Program-made: the position numbers and the translations under genes
Shown here: piece by piece, positions 9,655 through 17,295 of the stretch
Numbering within the stretch: the first letter of the stretch is position 1
How the letters are laid out: each line of letters begins with the position of its first letter
Notes under the pieces: generated by a model
Databases searched by the model: none
What the model saw: only the letters and a program-made list of their open reading frames with translations
What the model was told of the DNA's origin: nothing
Assembly: GCA_965228215.1 (NCBI GenBank)
Contig: OZ245800.1
Location: 310,001 to 374,000 of the forward strand
Reading direction: 5' to 3'
Length of the DNA: 64,000 nt
From: Maricaulis sp965228215
GTDB taxonomy: Bacteria; Pseudomonadota; Alphaproteobacteria; Caulobacterales; Maricaulaceae

Positions 9655-9689
9655 TACTACAAACGTAACATCATGTGACACATGTAGCA
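9655..9689. promoter_or_regulatory. Candidate BlaI operators (two dyads)
   Basis: Two imperfect palindromes lie just upstream of the blaI start: TACTACAAACGTAACA (9655-9670) and TGACACATGTAGCA (9676-9689, symmetric TGnnACATGTnnCA). Their centres are 20 bp apart, about two helical turns. Known BlaI/MecI operators are built on TACA/TGTA half-sites. The TACTA element recurs upstream of the second blaI-like gene at 22410-22425. Confidence 0.5.
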
Positions 9690-9749
9690 CGTCCACGTCA
9701 AGCGTCTTCATGCCTTGACCGCAGGCGAGCCAGGTTCTCTAACGCTGTC

Positions 9750-10730
9750 ATGTCCGAAACGCGCCCGGAATCCGAGAAGAGCCTGATGATCTGGGTGGTC
9801 AGTGATGGCCGTCGCGGGATCGAGAACCAGCCGCTGGGCCTGGCCGAAGCCGTGAAGGCGCGGCTGGAAATGCAGGGCCGCTCCGTCCGGATCGAACGCG
9901 TCGTGGCCCGCAAGGACCATTACGTCACCCTGCCGGATAGCGCGGCGCCCGATCTGTGGATCGGCTGCGGACGCACCGCCATTCCGGTCGTGCGCAAGCA
10001 CCGGCGCATCTTCCCGGACTGTTTCTTTGTCTATGTGCAGGATCCGCGCGAACAGCATGACGAGTTCGACCTGATCATCGCGCCGGAACATGACCGTCTG
10101 AAACGCCCTAATGCGGTCGCCATGCTGGGGTCGCCCAATCGCGTCACTGCGGCGCAGCTGGCCGATATTCCCGACGAGATGAGAGCGAGGGCGAACGCCC
10201 TGCCCTCACCGCGCGCCAGCCTGCTGATCGGCGGCGATTCCAAACGCTATCGCCTCACCCCGAAGATTGCGGACTATCTGGAAACCCGGATCGACGGCCT
10301 GCTCGACCAGGGGCTGGGCCTGATGATCACCGTGTCCCGCCGCACGCCGGATGCGATCCGCAAACGGCTTCTGGACCGTTTCGGCGAGGACGATCGGGTC
10401 TGGTTCTACGATGATGAGGGCGAGAACCCGTATTTCGCCTTCCTTGCCCTCGCCGACTGGATCTTCGTGACCGAGGAATCGACCAATATGCTCGTCGAGG
10501 CCGGATCGACTGGACGCCAGGTCTACGCCCTGCCGCTGGAGGGCAAGCCGGGCAAGTTCGCGCACCTGCATGCGAGCCTCGAGGGCGCGGGCATCGTCCG
10601 CCCCTATCTTGGACAGCTGGAGCGCTGGGATTATATCCCCCTCAACGAGACCGACCGCATGGCGGGAATTCTCATCCAGACCTGGCTGGGGCAAACCGAG
10701 CGCCCGGCCCAAACCGGAGAGATCGCATGA
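9750..10730 (+). CDS. ELM1-like (COG3660) family protein
   Basis: A protein of about 326 aa related to the bacterial ELM1 family (named after the plant mitochondrial fission factor). Seen: WVVSDGRRGIENQPLGLAEA near the N-terminus, DLWIGCGRTAIPVVRKHRR, and a C-terminal glycosyltransferase-B-like region with FVTEESTNMLVEAGSTGR. The family fold suggests nucleotide-sugar use, but no activity is established. The ATG at 9750 is chosen because it precedes the conserved block; the frame is open upstream to 9675 and no strong ribosome site decides. Its stop overlaps the start of the next gene (ATGA), so the two are co-translated. Confidence 0.78.
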   Translation: MSETRPESEKSLMIWVVSDGRRGIENQPLGLAEAVKARLEMQGRSVRIERVVARKDHYVTLPDSAAPDLWIGCGRTAIPVVRKHRRIFPDCFFVYVQDPREQHDEFDLIIAPEHDRLKRPNAVAMLGSPNRVTAAQLADIPDEMRARANALPSPRASLLIGGDSKRYRLTPKIADYLETRIDGLLDQGLGLMITVSRRTPDAIRKRLLDRFGEDDRVWFYDDEGENPYFAFLALADWIFVTEESTNMLVEAGSTGRQVYALPLEGKPGKFAHLHASLEGAGIVRPYLGQLERWDYIPLNETDRMAGILIQTWLGQTERPAQTGEIA

Positions 10731-11206
10731 AGTCGACCCTGATCGCCATTCTGTTTTCCTTGGGAGTAGCCATGAGCCAGGACATGCAAGATTCCATCGT
10801 TACGCGTCACGACAATGTCTGGATTGCCGAACAGCCGGGCCTCGATGATCTCGACGCCTGGGCCGCAGCGGGCGCCAGGGTCGTGGTCAATTCGCGCACG
10901 CCGGAGGAAACCGCCGGTCTGCCCTTCGACCTCGCGGCTGAAGTCGAGGCGCGCGGCATGCAATACGTCGAAATGCCCATCGGCGGTGCCCACGGCGCCA
11001 ATCCGGCGCATACGACCGCCCTGGCCAGCCTGCTGGAAAACGCGGACGGTCCTGTCGTCATGCACTGCCGCAGCGGCACGCGCTCGGCGCATCTCTACAG
11101 CGCCCACCTGATGAGCCAGGATCCGGAGATGAGCGAGCCCTTCGACGCGATCGAATGGCCCGGCGGCCGCGACATGAACATGGCGCGCGCGCTCACGCCG
11201 GAATAA
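10727..11206 (+). CDS. DUF442/TIGR01244-type phosphatase-like protein with signal peptide
   Basis: A 159-aa protein with a hydrophobic N-terminus (about 1-17, ending near AMSQD) consistent with export. A compact phosphatase-like domain of the DUF442 / beta-lactamase-hydrolase-like family follows. The catalytic-loop motif HCRSGTRS gives Cys114 and Arg119. The spacing is C-x4-R rather than the C-x5-R of classical tyrosine phosphatases, as usual for this family. Overlaps the upstream ELM1-like gene by 4 bases. A periplasmic location would be unusual for these often cytoplasmic proteins. Substrate unknown. Confidence 0.72.
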   Translation: MKSTLIAILFSLGVAMSQDMQDSIVTRHDNVWIAEQPGLDDLDAWAAAGARVVVNSRTPEETAGLPFDLAAEVEARGMQYVEMPIGGAHGANPAHTTALASLLENADGPVVMHCRSGTRSAHLYSAHLMSQDPEMSEPFDAIEWPGGRDMNMARALTPE

Positions 11207-11319
11207 GCCCGCGATCTACTGTCCGTGCGGGGCAGGCAATCGCGAAAAGACTGCTTATATAGAGGCCAGTTCGAATCGGAGCCGACCGGCTCCGCCTCCG
11301 CTTGCATTGAGGAAATACC

Positions 11320-12270
11320 ATGTCCGAGACGCGTCATTCGCGCCTTATCATCATCGGTTCGGGTGCGGCCGGTTACACGGCCGCCATCTACGCGGCGCGT
11401 GCCATGCTAAACCCGGTCCTGATCTCCGGCCTGCAGCCGGGCGGCCAGCTCACAATCACCACGGATGTCGAGAATTATCCCGGCTTCGCCGACGTGGTTC
11501 AGGGCCCCTGGCTGATGGAGCAGATGCGCGAACAGGCCGAAAAGGTCGGCACGGAAATGGTCAATGACCTCGTGGTCAAGGCAGACCTCTCCTCCCGCCC
11601 CTTCACGCTGACCTGTGACAGCGGCAAGGTCTTCACGGCCGACAGCGTCATCATCGCGACCGGTGCCCAGGCCAAGTGGCTGGGCCTGGAGAGCGAGAAG
11701 ACCTTCGCCACCGGCGGTGTGTCGGCCTGTGCGACCTGTGACGGTTTCTTCTATCGCGAGAAGGAAGTCTTCGTGGTCGGCGGCGGCAATACCGCCGTCG
11801 AGGAAGCGCTCTACCTGGCCAATATCGCCTCGAAGGTGACCCTGGTTCACCGCCGCGACTCGCTGCGGGCCGAAAAGGTCATGCAGGACCGGCTGATGAA
11901 GAATCCGAAGATCGAGGTTCTTTGGGACACGGTGCTGGAAGAAATCACCGGCGAGACCGAACCCTTCCCGGCGGTCACGGGCGTGCGCCTGAAAAACGTC
12001 AAGACGGGCGAGATCACCGAACGGCCGACCCATGGTGTTTTCATCGCCATCGGCCACGCGCCGGCGACCGAGCTCTTCATCGACCAGCTGGAAACCAAGG
12101 ATGGCGGATACCTGGTCACCGAGGCAGGCACGCCGAAAACCTCCATCCCGGGCGTCTATGCCGCCGGTGACGTCACCGACGACATCTATCGCCAGGCCGT
12201 GACGGCTGCCGGAATGGGCTGCCAGGCCGCCCTCGACGCGGAACGCTATCTCGCCTCGCTCGAGGACTGA
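11320..12270 (+). CDS. trxB: Thioredoxin-disulfide reductase
   Basis: Flavoenzyme that reduces thioredoxin with NADPH. FAD-binding GSGAAGYTAAIYAAR lies near residues 13-27. The redox-active CATC has Cys137 and Cys140. The NADPH site GGGNTAVEEALYL and the C-terminal GVYAAGDVTDDIYRQAVTAAG FAD contact are also present. At 316 aa it is a standard low-molecular-weight TrxB. A good ribosome-binding GAGG lies 8-10 bases before the ATG. Transcribed alone from the 113-base gap upstream. Confidence 0.96.
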   Translation: MSETRHSRLIIIGSGAAGYTAAIYAARAMLNPVLISGLQPGGQLTITTDVENYPGFADVVQGPWLMEQMREQAEKVGTEMVNDLVVKADLSSRPFTLTCDSGKVFTADSVIIATGAQAKWLGLESEKTFATGGVSACATCDGFFYREKEVFVVGGGNTAVEEALYLANIASKVTLVHRRDSLRAEKVMQDRLMKNPKIEVLWDTVLEEITGETEPFPAVTGVRLKNVKTGEITERPTHGVFIAIGHAPATELFIDQLETKDGGYLVTEAGTPKTSIPGVYAAGDVTDDIYRQAVTAAGMGCQAALDAERYLASLED

Positions 12271-12335
12271 TCCACACGATCAGCCGGGATAAACCCGCGG
12301 GCCGGTTTGGCAGCCGGCCCGGAAACCTCCTATAT

Positions 12336-12351
12336 GTGAGTCCATGCTCAC
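12336..12351. promoter_or_regulatory. TetR operator copy 1, overlapping the tetR start codon
   Basis: GTGAGTCCATGCTCAC is the same 16-bp dyad (GTGAGY-N4-GCTCAC) found twice before the next gene. Here it straddles the ATG (12344) of the TetR-family gene, so repressor binding would block its own transcription start or early elongation. Confidence 0.8.
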
Positions 12352-12913
12352 TCAGCCCTCCAATACGCGCGAGAAACTGATGCGCGCCGCGATGGATATC
12401 GTGGCGGCGGACGGTTTCGGGGCGGCCACGACCGCGGCGATCGCCGAACGGACCGGCCTGGCCGAGGGCACGCTCTACCGTCATTTCAAGAGCAAGGATG
12501 ATCTCTTGATCGCGGCCTATCGCCAGCTCAAGGATGACGTTTTCGAACGCATGTCCTCCGGCACGCCCGCCGGAGCGGATGCGCGCGATCGTGCCCGCGC
12601 CATGTGGCTGGGCATGTGGGAGACCTATTCCAACGATCTTGCGGCCTTCACATTCGGCCAGCGTTTCGGCGAAAGCGCGCTGTCGCAGCAGGAGGGCGGT
12701 ACCGCGCATGAACGCATCATGGGCCATATCGGTGCGCTCATCGCCGACGGCCAGGCTGCCGGCAGTATCAAGACCATGCCGCGCGACGTGCTGATCGCCT
12801 TTTTCTTCCCGCCCCTCGTCTCGATGCTGAAACAGGGCGTGCAGGGCAAGACCTGGTCACAGGCCCAGATCGACGCCGCCATCGACGCGACCTGGCAGGC
12901 CTGGGCGGCGTAA
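12344..12913 (+). CDS. TetR/AcrR-family transcriptional regulator
   Basis: A 189-aa regulator. The N-terminal helix-turn-helix (about 8-58) contains the family signature TTAAIAERTGLAEGTLYRHFKSKDDLL. The C-terminal ligand/dimer domain cannot be assigned a ligand. It is followed by an aldo/keto reductase on the same strand, with two operator copies between them and a third across its own start. This is strong evidence that it controls both itself and the reductase. The ATG used here lies inside the operator; no nearby in-frame alternative gives a complete HTH. Confidence 0.92.
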   Translation: MLTQPSNTREKLMRAAMDIVAADGFGAATTAAIAERTGLAEGTLYRHFKSKDDLLIAAYRQLKDDVFERMSSGTPAGADARDRARAMWLGMWETYSNDLAAFTFGQRFGESALSQQEGGTAHERIMGHIGALIADGQAAGSIKTMPRDVLIAFFFPPLVSMLKQGVQGKTWSQAQIDAAIDATWQAWAA

Positions 12914-12953
12914 TCCACTCCACATCGGATTTTTCCGCTCTGCCCCTTGCAAA

Positions 12954-12990
12954 GTGAGCAAACGCTCACAATATGTGAGTGAGCGCTCAC
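12954..12990. promoter_or_regulatory. Tandem TetR operators upstream of the aldo/keto reductase
   Basis: Two 16-bp dyads, GTGAGCAAACGCTCAC (12954-12969) and GTGAGTGAGCGCTCAC (12975-12990), have centres 21 bp apart, two helical turns. This suits cooperative dimer binding. They share GTGAGY-N4-GCTCAC with the copy at 12336-12351. Confidence 0.88.
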
Positions 12991-13065
12991 AGCGGAGCGC
13001 ATCATGGGTTATACTGCCGCCGGATGCGGCAAGACGAGGCGCCAAGCGCCGGAAAGGCATGCGAG

Positions 13066-14058
13066 ATGATCACGCGTGAAATCGGACATTCTGGAATCTT
13101 CGTGAATGCAATCGGGCTGGGCTGTATGGGCCTGTCAGAATTCTACGGTCCCGCAACCGACGAGGCGGACGCAGTCAAACTCCTGCAGGACGCGATCGCC
13201 GCGGGCGTCAATCACTTCGACACGGCCGAAATGTACGGCATGGGTGCCAATGAGAAACTGCTCGGCAAGGCCTTTGCGGGTCGACGCGACGAGGTGGTGA
13301 TCGCCACCAAATGGGGCCCGACCCGGGATCCGGAAACCGGAGCCTTCACCGGTATCGACGGGTCCGAGGCCAATATGCGCCGTGCCGTGGAACAATCCCT
13401 GCGCCTGCTCAATACCGACCATATCGACCTCTACTACATGCACCGCATGGACCAGACCCGTCCGATCGAGGAGACGGTCGGTGCGATGGCCAAACTGGTC
13501 GAGGAGGGCAAGGTCCGTGCGCTCGGCCTGTCCGAAGCCTCGGCGGATACGTTGCGCCGCGCCAATGCCGAACACGCAATCAGTGCGCTGCAGTCGGAAT
13601 ACTCCCTCTTCAGCCGTGATATCGAGGATGGCCCGCTGAAGGCCGTGCGCGAGATCGGAGCTTCGCTTGTGGCGTATTCACCGTTGGGTCGCGGCATGCT
13701 GACCGGGCGTTTCGACAAGGATAACAAACCCTCGGAAACGGATTTCCGCTCCGGCGCCTACCAGCCGCGTTTCGCCGACGGTGCGTTCGAGGCCAATCTC
13801 GCCCTTGTCGAGGAGGTGAAGGACATCGCCGGCGCGCTCGGCGTCTCGGCCGGCCAGGTCGCCCTCGCCTGGGTGCTCGCCCAGGGTGACGAGATCCTGA
13901 CCATTCCGGGCACGACCAAGCTGAAGAATCTGGAGAGCAATCTGGGATCTGCCGACGTCCAGCTGGACGCCGATGCGCTCGCCCGGCTGGGAAAACTTGC
14001 CGAAGCGGTGCGTGGCGAGCGTTACGCCGAAGAGCAGATGGCCAGCATCAACGCCTAG
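13066..14058 (+). CDS. Aldo/keto reductase
   Basis: NADPH-dependent carbonyl reductase of the AKR superfamily (COG0667 type), about 330 aa. The catalytic tetrad is visible: Asp52 and Tyr57 in NHFDTAEMYG, Lys82 in IATKWG, and His126 in YYMHRMD. The ATG at 13066 is chosen because GGAAAGG lies about 10 bases upstream and the N-terminus then matches the family. The frame is open back to 12979, but that would cover the operators. Regulated by the adjacent TetR protein, so it probably deals with a reactive carbonyl or xenobiotic that is the TetR ligand (inference). Confidence 0.9.
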   Translation: MITREIGHSGIFVNAIGLGCMGLSEFYGPATDEADAVKLLQDAIAAGVNHFDTAEMYGMGANEKLLGKAFAGRRDEVVIATKWGPTRDPETGAFTGIDGSEANMRRAVEQSLRLLNTDHIDLYYMHRMDQTRPIEETVGAMAKLVEEGKVRALGLSEASADTLRRANAEHAISALQSEYSLFSRDIEDGPLKAVREIGASLVAYSPLGRGMLTGRFDKDNKPSETDFRSGAYQPRFADGAFEANLALVEEVKDIAGALGVSAGQVALAWVLAQGDEILTIPGTTKLKNLESNLGSADVQLDADALARLGKLAEAVRGERYAEEQMASINA

Positions 14059-14213
14059 AAATCCGGGACGAACCGGCCCCTTTCGGGGTCGGTTCACACC
14101 GCGGGGTGCAACATTAACGGCGCGCGTCTGAAATATTGCACCTATTTAAGTCGACTTATGCCCGCCCAAGCCTAGGTTATGGCCAACGCCGGGGGGCGTA
14201 AGGAGTTGTATCT

Positions 14214-15341
14214 ATGAAACTGCGCCGCCTTGTACCGGCCGTCGCCAGCGTGATGATTCTTTGCGCCCCGATGGCCAGCTTCGCCCAGGAAAATTCGAGT
14301 TTTTTCGACACGGTCGCCGCGCGTCATGCCGAGGCCGGTCCGGCGATTGATTATGCCGCCCTGGATGTCATTCTGCGAAATGTCGTCTACGAGGTCGGCC
14401 CGTCGACCCGCCAGGTCAATCGGGCCCGAGTCGAGCGCACCGGAACCCGCCTGACGCGGCAGAGCGCATCGCGCTACCGCTATGAAGGCAATCGCATGAT
14501 GCTGCACGTCCTCAATGCGGACAATCGCGCCATCATCACCTCCTATCGCGAGGGCATGGAGAATATCGCCTCCCAGGTCGATTTCGGCGCCCTGACCCGC
14601 GATGAACAGCTCGCTTTCTGGATCAATCTCCACAATATCGTGCTGCTGGACGAGGCGGCGAAAGCCTATCCGACCTCCTCGGTTTCCCGCATCCGTGCCG
14701 GCGCCGAGAACGAGACGCTGCACGACGCCCGGATCATCAATGTCGGCGGCACGCTGATCAGCCTGCGCGATATCCGCGAGAACATTGTCTACGCCAACTG
14801 GAATGACCCGCGCGTGATGTACGGTTTCCACACCGGCGAAGTCGGCTCCCCGCAATTGCGGCGCACAGCCTATACCGGCGCCAATGTCTGGTCCGAACTG
14901 GATGCCAATGCCGAGGAGTTCGTCAACTCCCTGCGCGGTGTCGAAGACAGCCAGCGAAGCGTCCGGGTCTCGCCGCTCTATCGCGAACATCGCGCCAACT
15001 TTTTCCCGAACTGGCCGCAGGATCTCTATGACCACCTGGAAATCCACGCCGGCAACATGGTCCGCGAACGCCTGGCCGTCGGTGGGGCGCCGAGTTTCCT
15101 GAGCTATGACGATGCCCTGGCCGATCTGACCAATGGCGCAGGCCCGTGCACGGACTCCTCGCTGTTCGGCGGCAGTGTCAGCCGTCCCAACCAGGAAGGC
15201 CTCGCCTCCTCCGGTACGGATTGCGGTGCCGACTCCGAAGTCGTGCGTGACTTCTTCGACTCGGTCGCCATGCGTCGCGAAGCCTATGCCGAAATGGCGA
15301 CGGGTGACGTGACGACCCGCGACATCACTCCGACCCAGTAA
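14214..15341 (+). CDS. DUF547 secreted protein
   Basis: A 375-aa protein with a clear signal peptide (MKLRRLVP, hydrophobic core, ASFAQE cleavage near residue 26), so periplasmic or exported. The DUF547 domain is recognised by DEQLAFWINLHNIVLLDEAAKAYP at about 125-148 and the following LISLRDIRENIVYANWNDPRVMYGF-type block. The function of the family is unknown; some members are found with redox genes. It stands alone with 155 bases upstream and a hairpin downstream before the LysR gene. Confidence 0.85.
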   Translation: MKLRRLVPAVASVMILCAPMASFAQENSSFFDTVAARHAEAGPAIDYAALDVILRNVVYEVGPSTRQVNRARVERTGTRLTRQSASRYRYEGNRMMLHVLNADNRAIITSYREGMENIASQVDFGALTRDEQLAFWINLHNIVLLDEAAKAYPTSSVSRIRAGAENETLHDARIINVGGTLISLRDIRENIVYANWNDPRVMYGFHTGEVGSPQLRRTAYTGANVWSELDANAEEFVNSLRGVEDSQRSVRVSPLYREHRANFFPNWPQDLYDHLEIHAGNMVRERLAVGGAPSFLSYDDALADLTNGAGPCTDSSLFGGSVSRPNQEGLASSGTDCGADSEVVRDFFDSVAMRREAYAEMATGDVTTRDITPTQ

Positions 15342-15365
15342 TCGCTTCCAGCGCAAACCGTTCTG

Positions 15366-15392
15366 GCCACTCGCGTTTTTTGCGCGGGTGGC
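15366..15392 (+). other. Hairpin between the DUF547 gene and lysR
   Basis: A 10-bp stem (GCCACTCGCG / CGCGGGTGGC, one G-U pair) with a 7-base TTTTTTG loop. It has no following T-run, so it is not a typical intrinsic terminator; it may stabilise the DUF547 mRNA end or reduce read-through. Confidence 0.45.
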
Positions 15393-15434
15393 TAGACTGC
15401 GTGCCAGCGACTCATCTGGGGAGGATCGGCGCGC

Positions 15435-16328
15435 ATGGACTGGGACAAGCTGAAAACCTTTCACGCAGCCGCCCAGGCAGGATCTCTGACCAAGGCCGCG
15501 GAAATGCTCGGCCTGTCGCAATCCGCCGTCAGCCGCCAGATCGCCGCCCTGGAAGACGATCTGGGAGTCACGCTCTTCCACCGCCATGCCCGCGGCCTGA
15601 TCCCGACAGAACCGGGCAGCTTGCTCTACGAGGCCTCGCACGAGATCGCCGCCAAGGTGGCCATCGCCGAGGCCCGCGTCCATGACACCCGGGACGAACC
15701 CTCCGGCGAATTGAAAGTCACGGCACCCACCGCGCTCGGCGCGATCTGGCTGGCGCCGCGTCTGGCGGAATTCCACGATCGTTTCCCGCACATCCACATT
15801 CGGCTGATGCTGGACGATCACGAGCTCGACCTGGCCGGTCTGGAAGCCGAAGTGGGTATCCGCCCGTGGCCCTCCACCCAGAACGATCTCGTGCAGCGCA
15901 AACTGCTCAGCGTTCGCCAGCACCTCTATGCGAGCCATGACTATCTGGAACGGCGCGGCTCGCCGAAGGATGCGCGTGATCTCGACAATCACCCGATCAT
16001 TCACTACGGCCCGCCGCAGATGGCACCGATCCCCGGCATGGACTGGGCTGCGAAAGTGGGGCGCGATGAAGGCGAAAAACCTCGCCCCGCGGTCATCGAG
16101 GTCAACACGATCTACGGCGTCATGAAAGCCGTTCAGGCGGGAATGGGTATTGCCGCCCTGCCCGATTATGTCGCCCGTGAAAACCCGCTGCTGGAACGCG
16201 TCCTGCCGGACATGGACGGACCGGATTTCGAGGTCTTCTTCGTCTATCCGAGCGAATTACGCGGATCACGACGGATCACGGCCTTCCGGGATTTCCTGAT
16301 CGAACAATCCCGCCGCTGGGAAAGCTGA
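15435..16328 (+). CDS. LysR-family transcriptional regulator
   Basis: A 297-aa regulator. The N-terminal winged HTH (about 1-60) has LKTFHAAAQAGSLTKAAEM followed by LGLSQSAVSRQIAALEDDLG and LFHRHARG. The C-terminal periplasmic-binding-like effector domain starts near residue 90. No metabolic gene is divergent to it (the neighbour upstream is co-directional), so a target cannot be guessed from context. The gene is followed by a 378-base gap holding a probable small RNA. Confidence 0.93.
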   Translation: MDWDKLKTFHAAAQAGSLTKAAEMLGLSQSAVSRQIAALEDDLGVTLFHRHARGLIPTEPGSLLYEASHEIAAKVAIAEARVHDTRDEPSGELKVTAPTALGAIWLAPRLAEFHDRFPHIHIRLMLDDHELDLAGLEAEVGIRPWPSTQNDLVQRKLLSVRQHLYASHDYLERRGSPKDARDLDNHPIIHYGPPQMAPIPGMDWAAKVGRDEGEKPRPAVIEVNTIYGVMKAVQAGMGIAALPDYVARENPLLERVLPDMDGPDFEVFFVYPSELRGSRRITAFRDFLIEQSRRWES

Positions 16329-16456
16329 CCGAAGCCTCTATGCTGCCAGCCATTCGCTCAGCGCATGGCAAAAATGTGGCAATCCAGCTTTTTTGCATAA
16401 CTACCATGACGCAATAGCTCTGGTGCTGCGGCGCAGCATATCTCATATATCCCCCC

Positions 16457-16628
16457 AGACGCAGCGGCGATCTCGCCCACGTCCCCAAGTTTCGCATGTC
16501 TATCCCTCCCCTCAGACATGCGTAGCGCGCCGGGTCCCATCCTCCCCTGGATCCGGCGCCCTCATCTCCGGGCTTCCCCGCCCGATCACACTTCTAGCCC
16601 CGGCCTTCTGGCCGGGGCTTTTTCTTTT
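16457..16628 (+). ncRNA. Probable small RNA with three C-rich hairpin loops and its own terminator
   Basis: Not protein-like, but highly structured. Hairpin 1 is 9 bp perfect (CGCATGTCT 16493-16501 / AGACATGCG 16514-16522) with loop ATCCCTCCCCTC. Hairpin 2 is 11 bp with one G-U (16527-16537 / 16549-16559) and loop CATCCTCCCCT. Hairpin 3 is 5 bp (16569-16573 / 16580-16584) with loop TTCCCC. An intrinsic terminator with T-run follows at 16596-16628. The loops resemble anti-Shine-Dalgarno CCUCC motifs known in several alphaproteobacterial trans-acting sRNAs, so it may occlude ribosome sites. The 5' end is a guess; an ATATAT (16445-16450) could be the -10. It could instead be a long structured lysR 3' UTR. 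Confidence 0.62.
16596..16628 (+). terminator. Intrinsic terminator of the small RNA (or lysR)
   Basis: Perfect 10-bp stem AGCCCCGGCC / GGCCGGGGCT with loop TTCT (16606-16609), followed by TTTTTCTTTT. It lies about 270 bases after lysR, which is far for a simple lysR terminator and favours its belonging to the small RNA. Confidence 0.9.
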
Positions 16629-16650
16629 CCGCGAACAGGATCGGCGCAAA

Positions 16651-16677
16651 CAAAAAAGGCGGTCCCGAGGGACCGCC
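16651..16677 (-). terminator. Intrinsic terminator of dps
   Basis: Read on the minus strand: an 8-bp stem GGCGGTCC / GGACCGCC with a 4-base loop, followed by TTTTTT. It sits 30 bases past the dps stop and faces the rightward terminator at 16596-16628, so both transcripts end in this gap. Confidence 0.9.
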
Positions 16678-16706
16678 CGTTCTGCCGTGTGAGCCGGGAG
16701 GGGTAA

Positions 16707-17174
16707 TCAGCCCAGCGTGGAACGCAGCATCCACGCGAATTTCTCGTGCACCGTCAGGCGCGGCGTAAGGACGTCGGCCGTGGCCTCGTCGCCATGCTCG
16801 CCGGCCAGTTCGAGGGCGCGGCGCAGGGTGGCAACGACGCTCTCATGGCCCAGCAGAAGGTCGGCCAGCATCTCGTCGGCCTTCTCCGCAGCGGCTTCCG
16901 GCTTGATCGACCCGGCATCGGTCATGGCGCCGTAGGAATTCGGTGCCACCACGCCCAGGGCGCGGATACGTTCGGCGATCTCGTCGGTGGCCGTCCACAA
17001 TTCATTGTATTGCGCCTCGAAGAGGGCATGCAGGTCGTGGAAACGCGGTCCGGTGACATTCCAGTGATAGACATGCGTCTTGAAATACAGCGCATAGGTG
17101 TCGGCGAGCACGGCCGTGACGGCCTGAGCCATGACTTCGCGCTGCTTTCCGTCGAGTCCCATATTGATGTTCAT
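16707..17174 (-). CDS. dps: Dps-family DNA-binding ferritin
   Basis: A 155-aa Dps protein that oxidises and stores iron with peroxide and can protect DNA. The inter-subunit ferroxidase residues align with E. coli Dps at a constant offset: His37, His49, Glu53 (for Asp67), Asp64 and Glu68. They lie in YHWNVTGPRFHDLHALFE and the following helix. The N-terminus is short and has few lysines, so DNA binding is not assured. Upstream lies a strong inverted repeat (17229-17265). A loosely OxyR-like ATCGTCAAAATCTAT lies upstream of it, at 17267-17281 on the minus strand. Confidence 0.95.
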   Translation of the reverse strand: MNINMGLDGKQREVMAQAVTAVLADTYALYFKTHVYHWNVTGPRFHDLHALFEAQYNELWTATDEIAERIRALGVVAPNSYGAMTDAGSIKPEAAAEKADEMLADLLLGHESVVATLRRALELAGEHGDEATADVLTPRLTVHEKFAWMLRSTLG

Positions 17175-17228
17175 TTTCGATCTCCTCGTCCCGGTCGAAA
17201 CCGTGTGTGAGATCCTTATCGGCGAAGC

Positions 17229-17265
17229 TGATGTATAAATCCAATGAGGATTTATTCTGACATCA
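17229..17265. promoter_or_regulatory. Inverted repeat in the dps promoter region
   Basis: Perfect 8-bp arms ATAAATCC (17235-17242) and GGATTTAT (17248-17255), 5 bases apart. They are flanked by TGATGT (17229-17234) and ACATCA (17260-17265). It is 60-90 bases upstream of the dps start. It is not a match I recognise for Fur, Irr or OxyR, but its position suggests an operator for a stress or iron regulator. Confidence 0.5.
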
Positions 17266-17295
17266 ATAGATTTTGACGATAGTTCTTGCGCGTAG

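Noticed and set aside
14172..16004. Long minus-strand open frame opposite the DUF547 and lysR genes
   Set aside because: It is an antisense frame produced by high-GC codon usage; it has no signal, motif or ribosome site, and both opposite genes have clear family signatures.
16393..16692. Small open frames in the gap between lysR and dps
   Set aside because: The region folds into hairpins with a terminator, and the frames run through these structures without a ribosome site; an RNA is a better explanation.
17267..17281. OxyR site upstream of dps
   Set aside because: The sequence ATCGTCAAAATCTAT matches the OxyR half-pattern only partly and the second half is missing, so it was not called as a feature.
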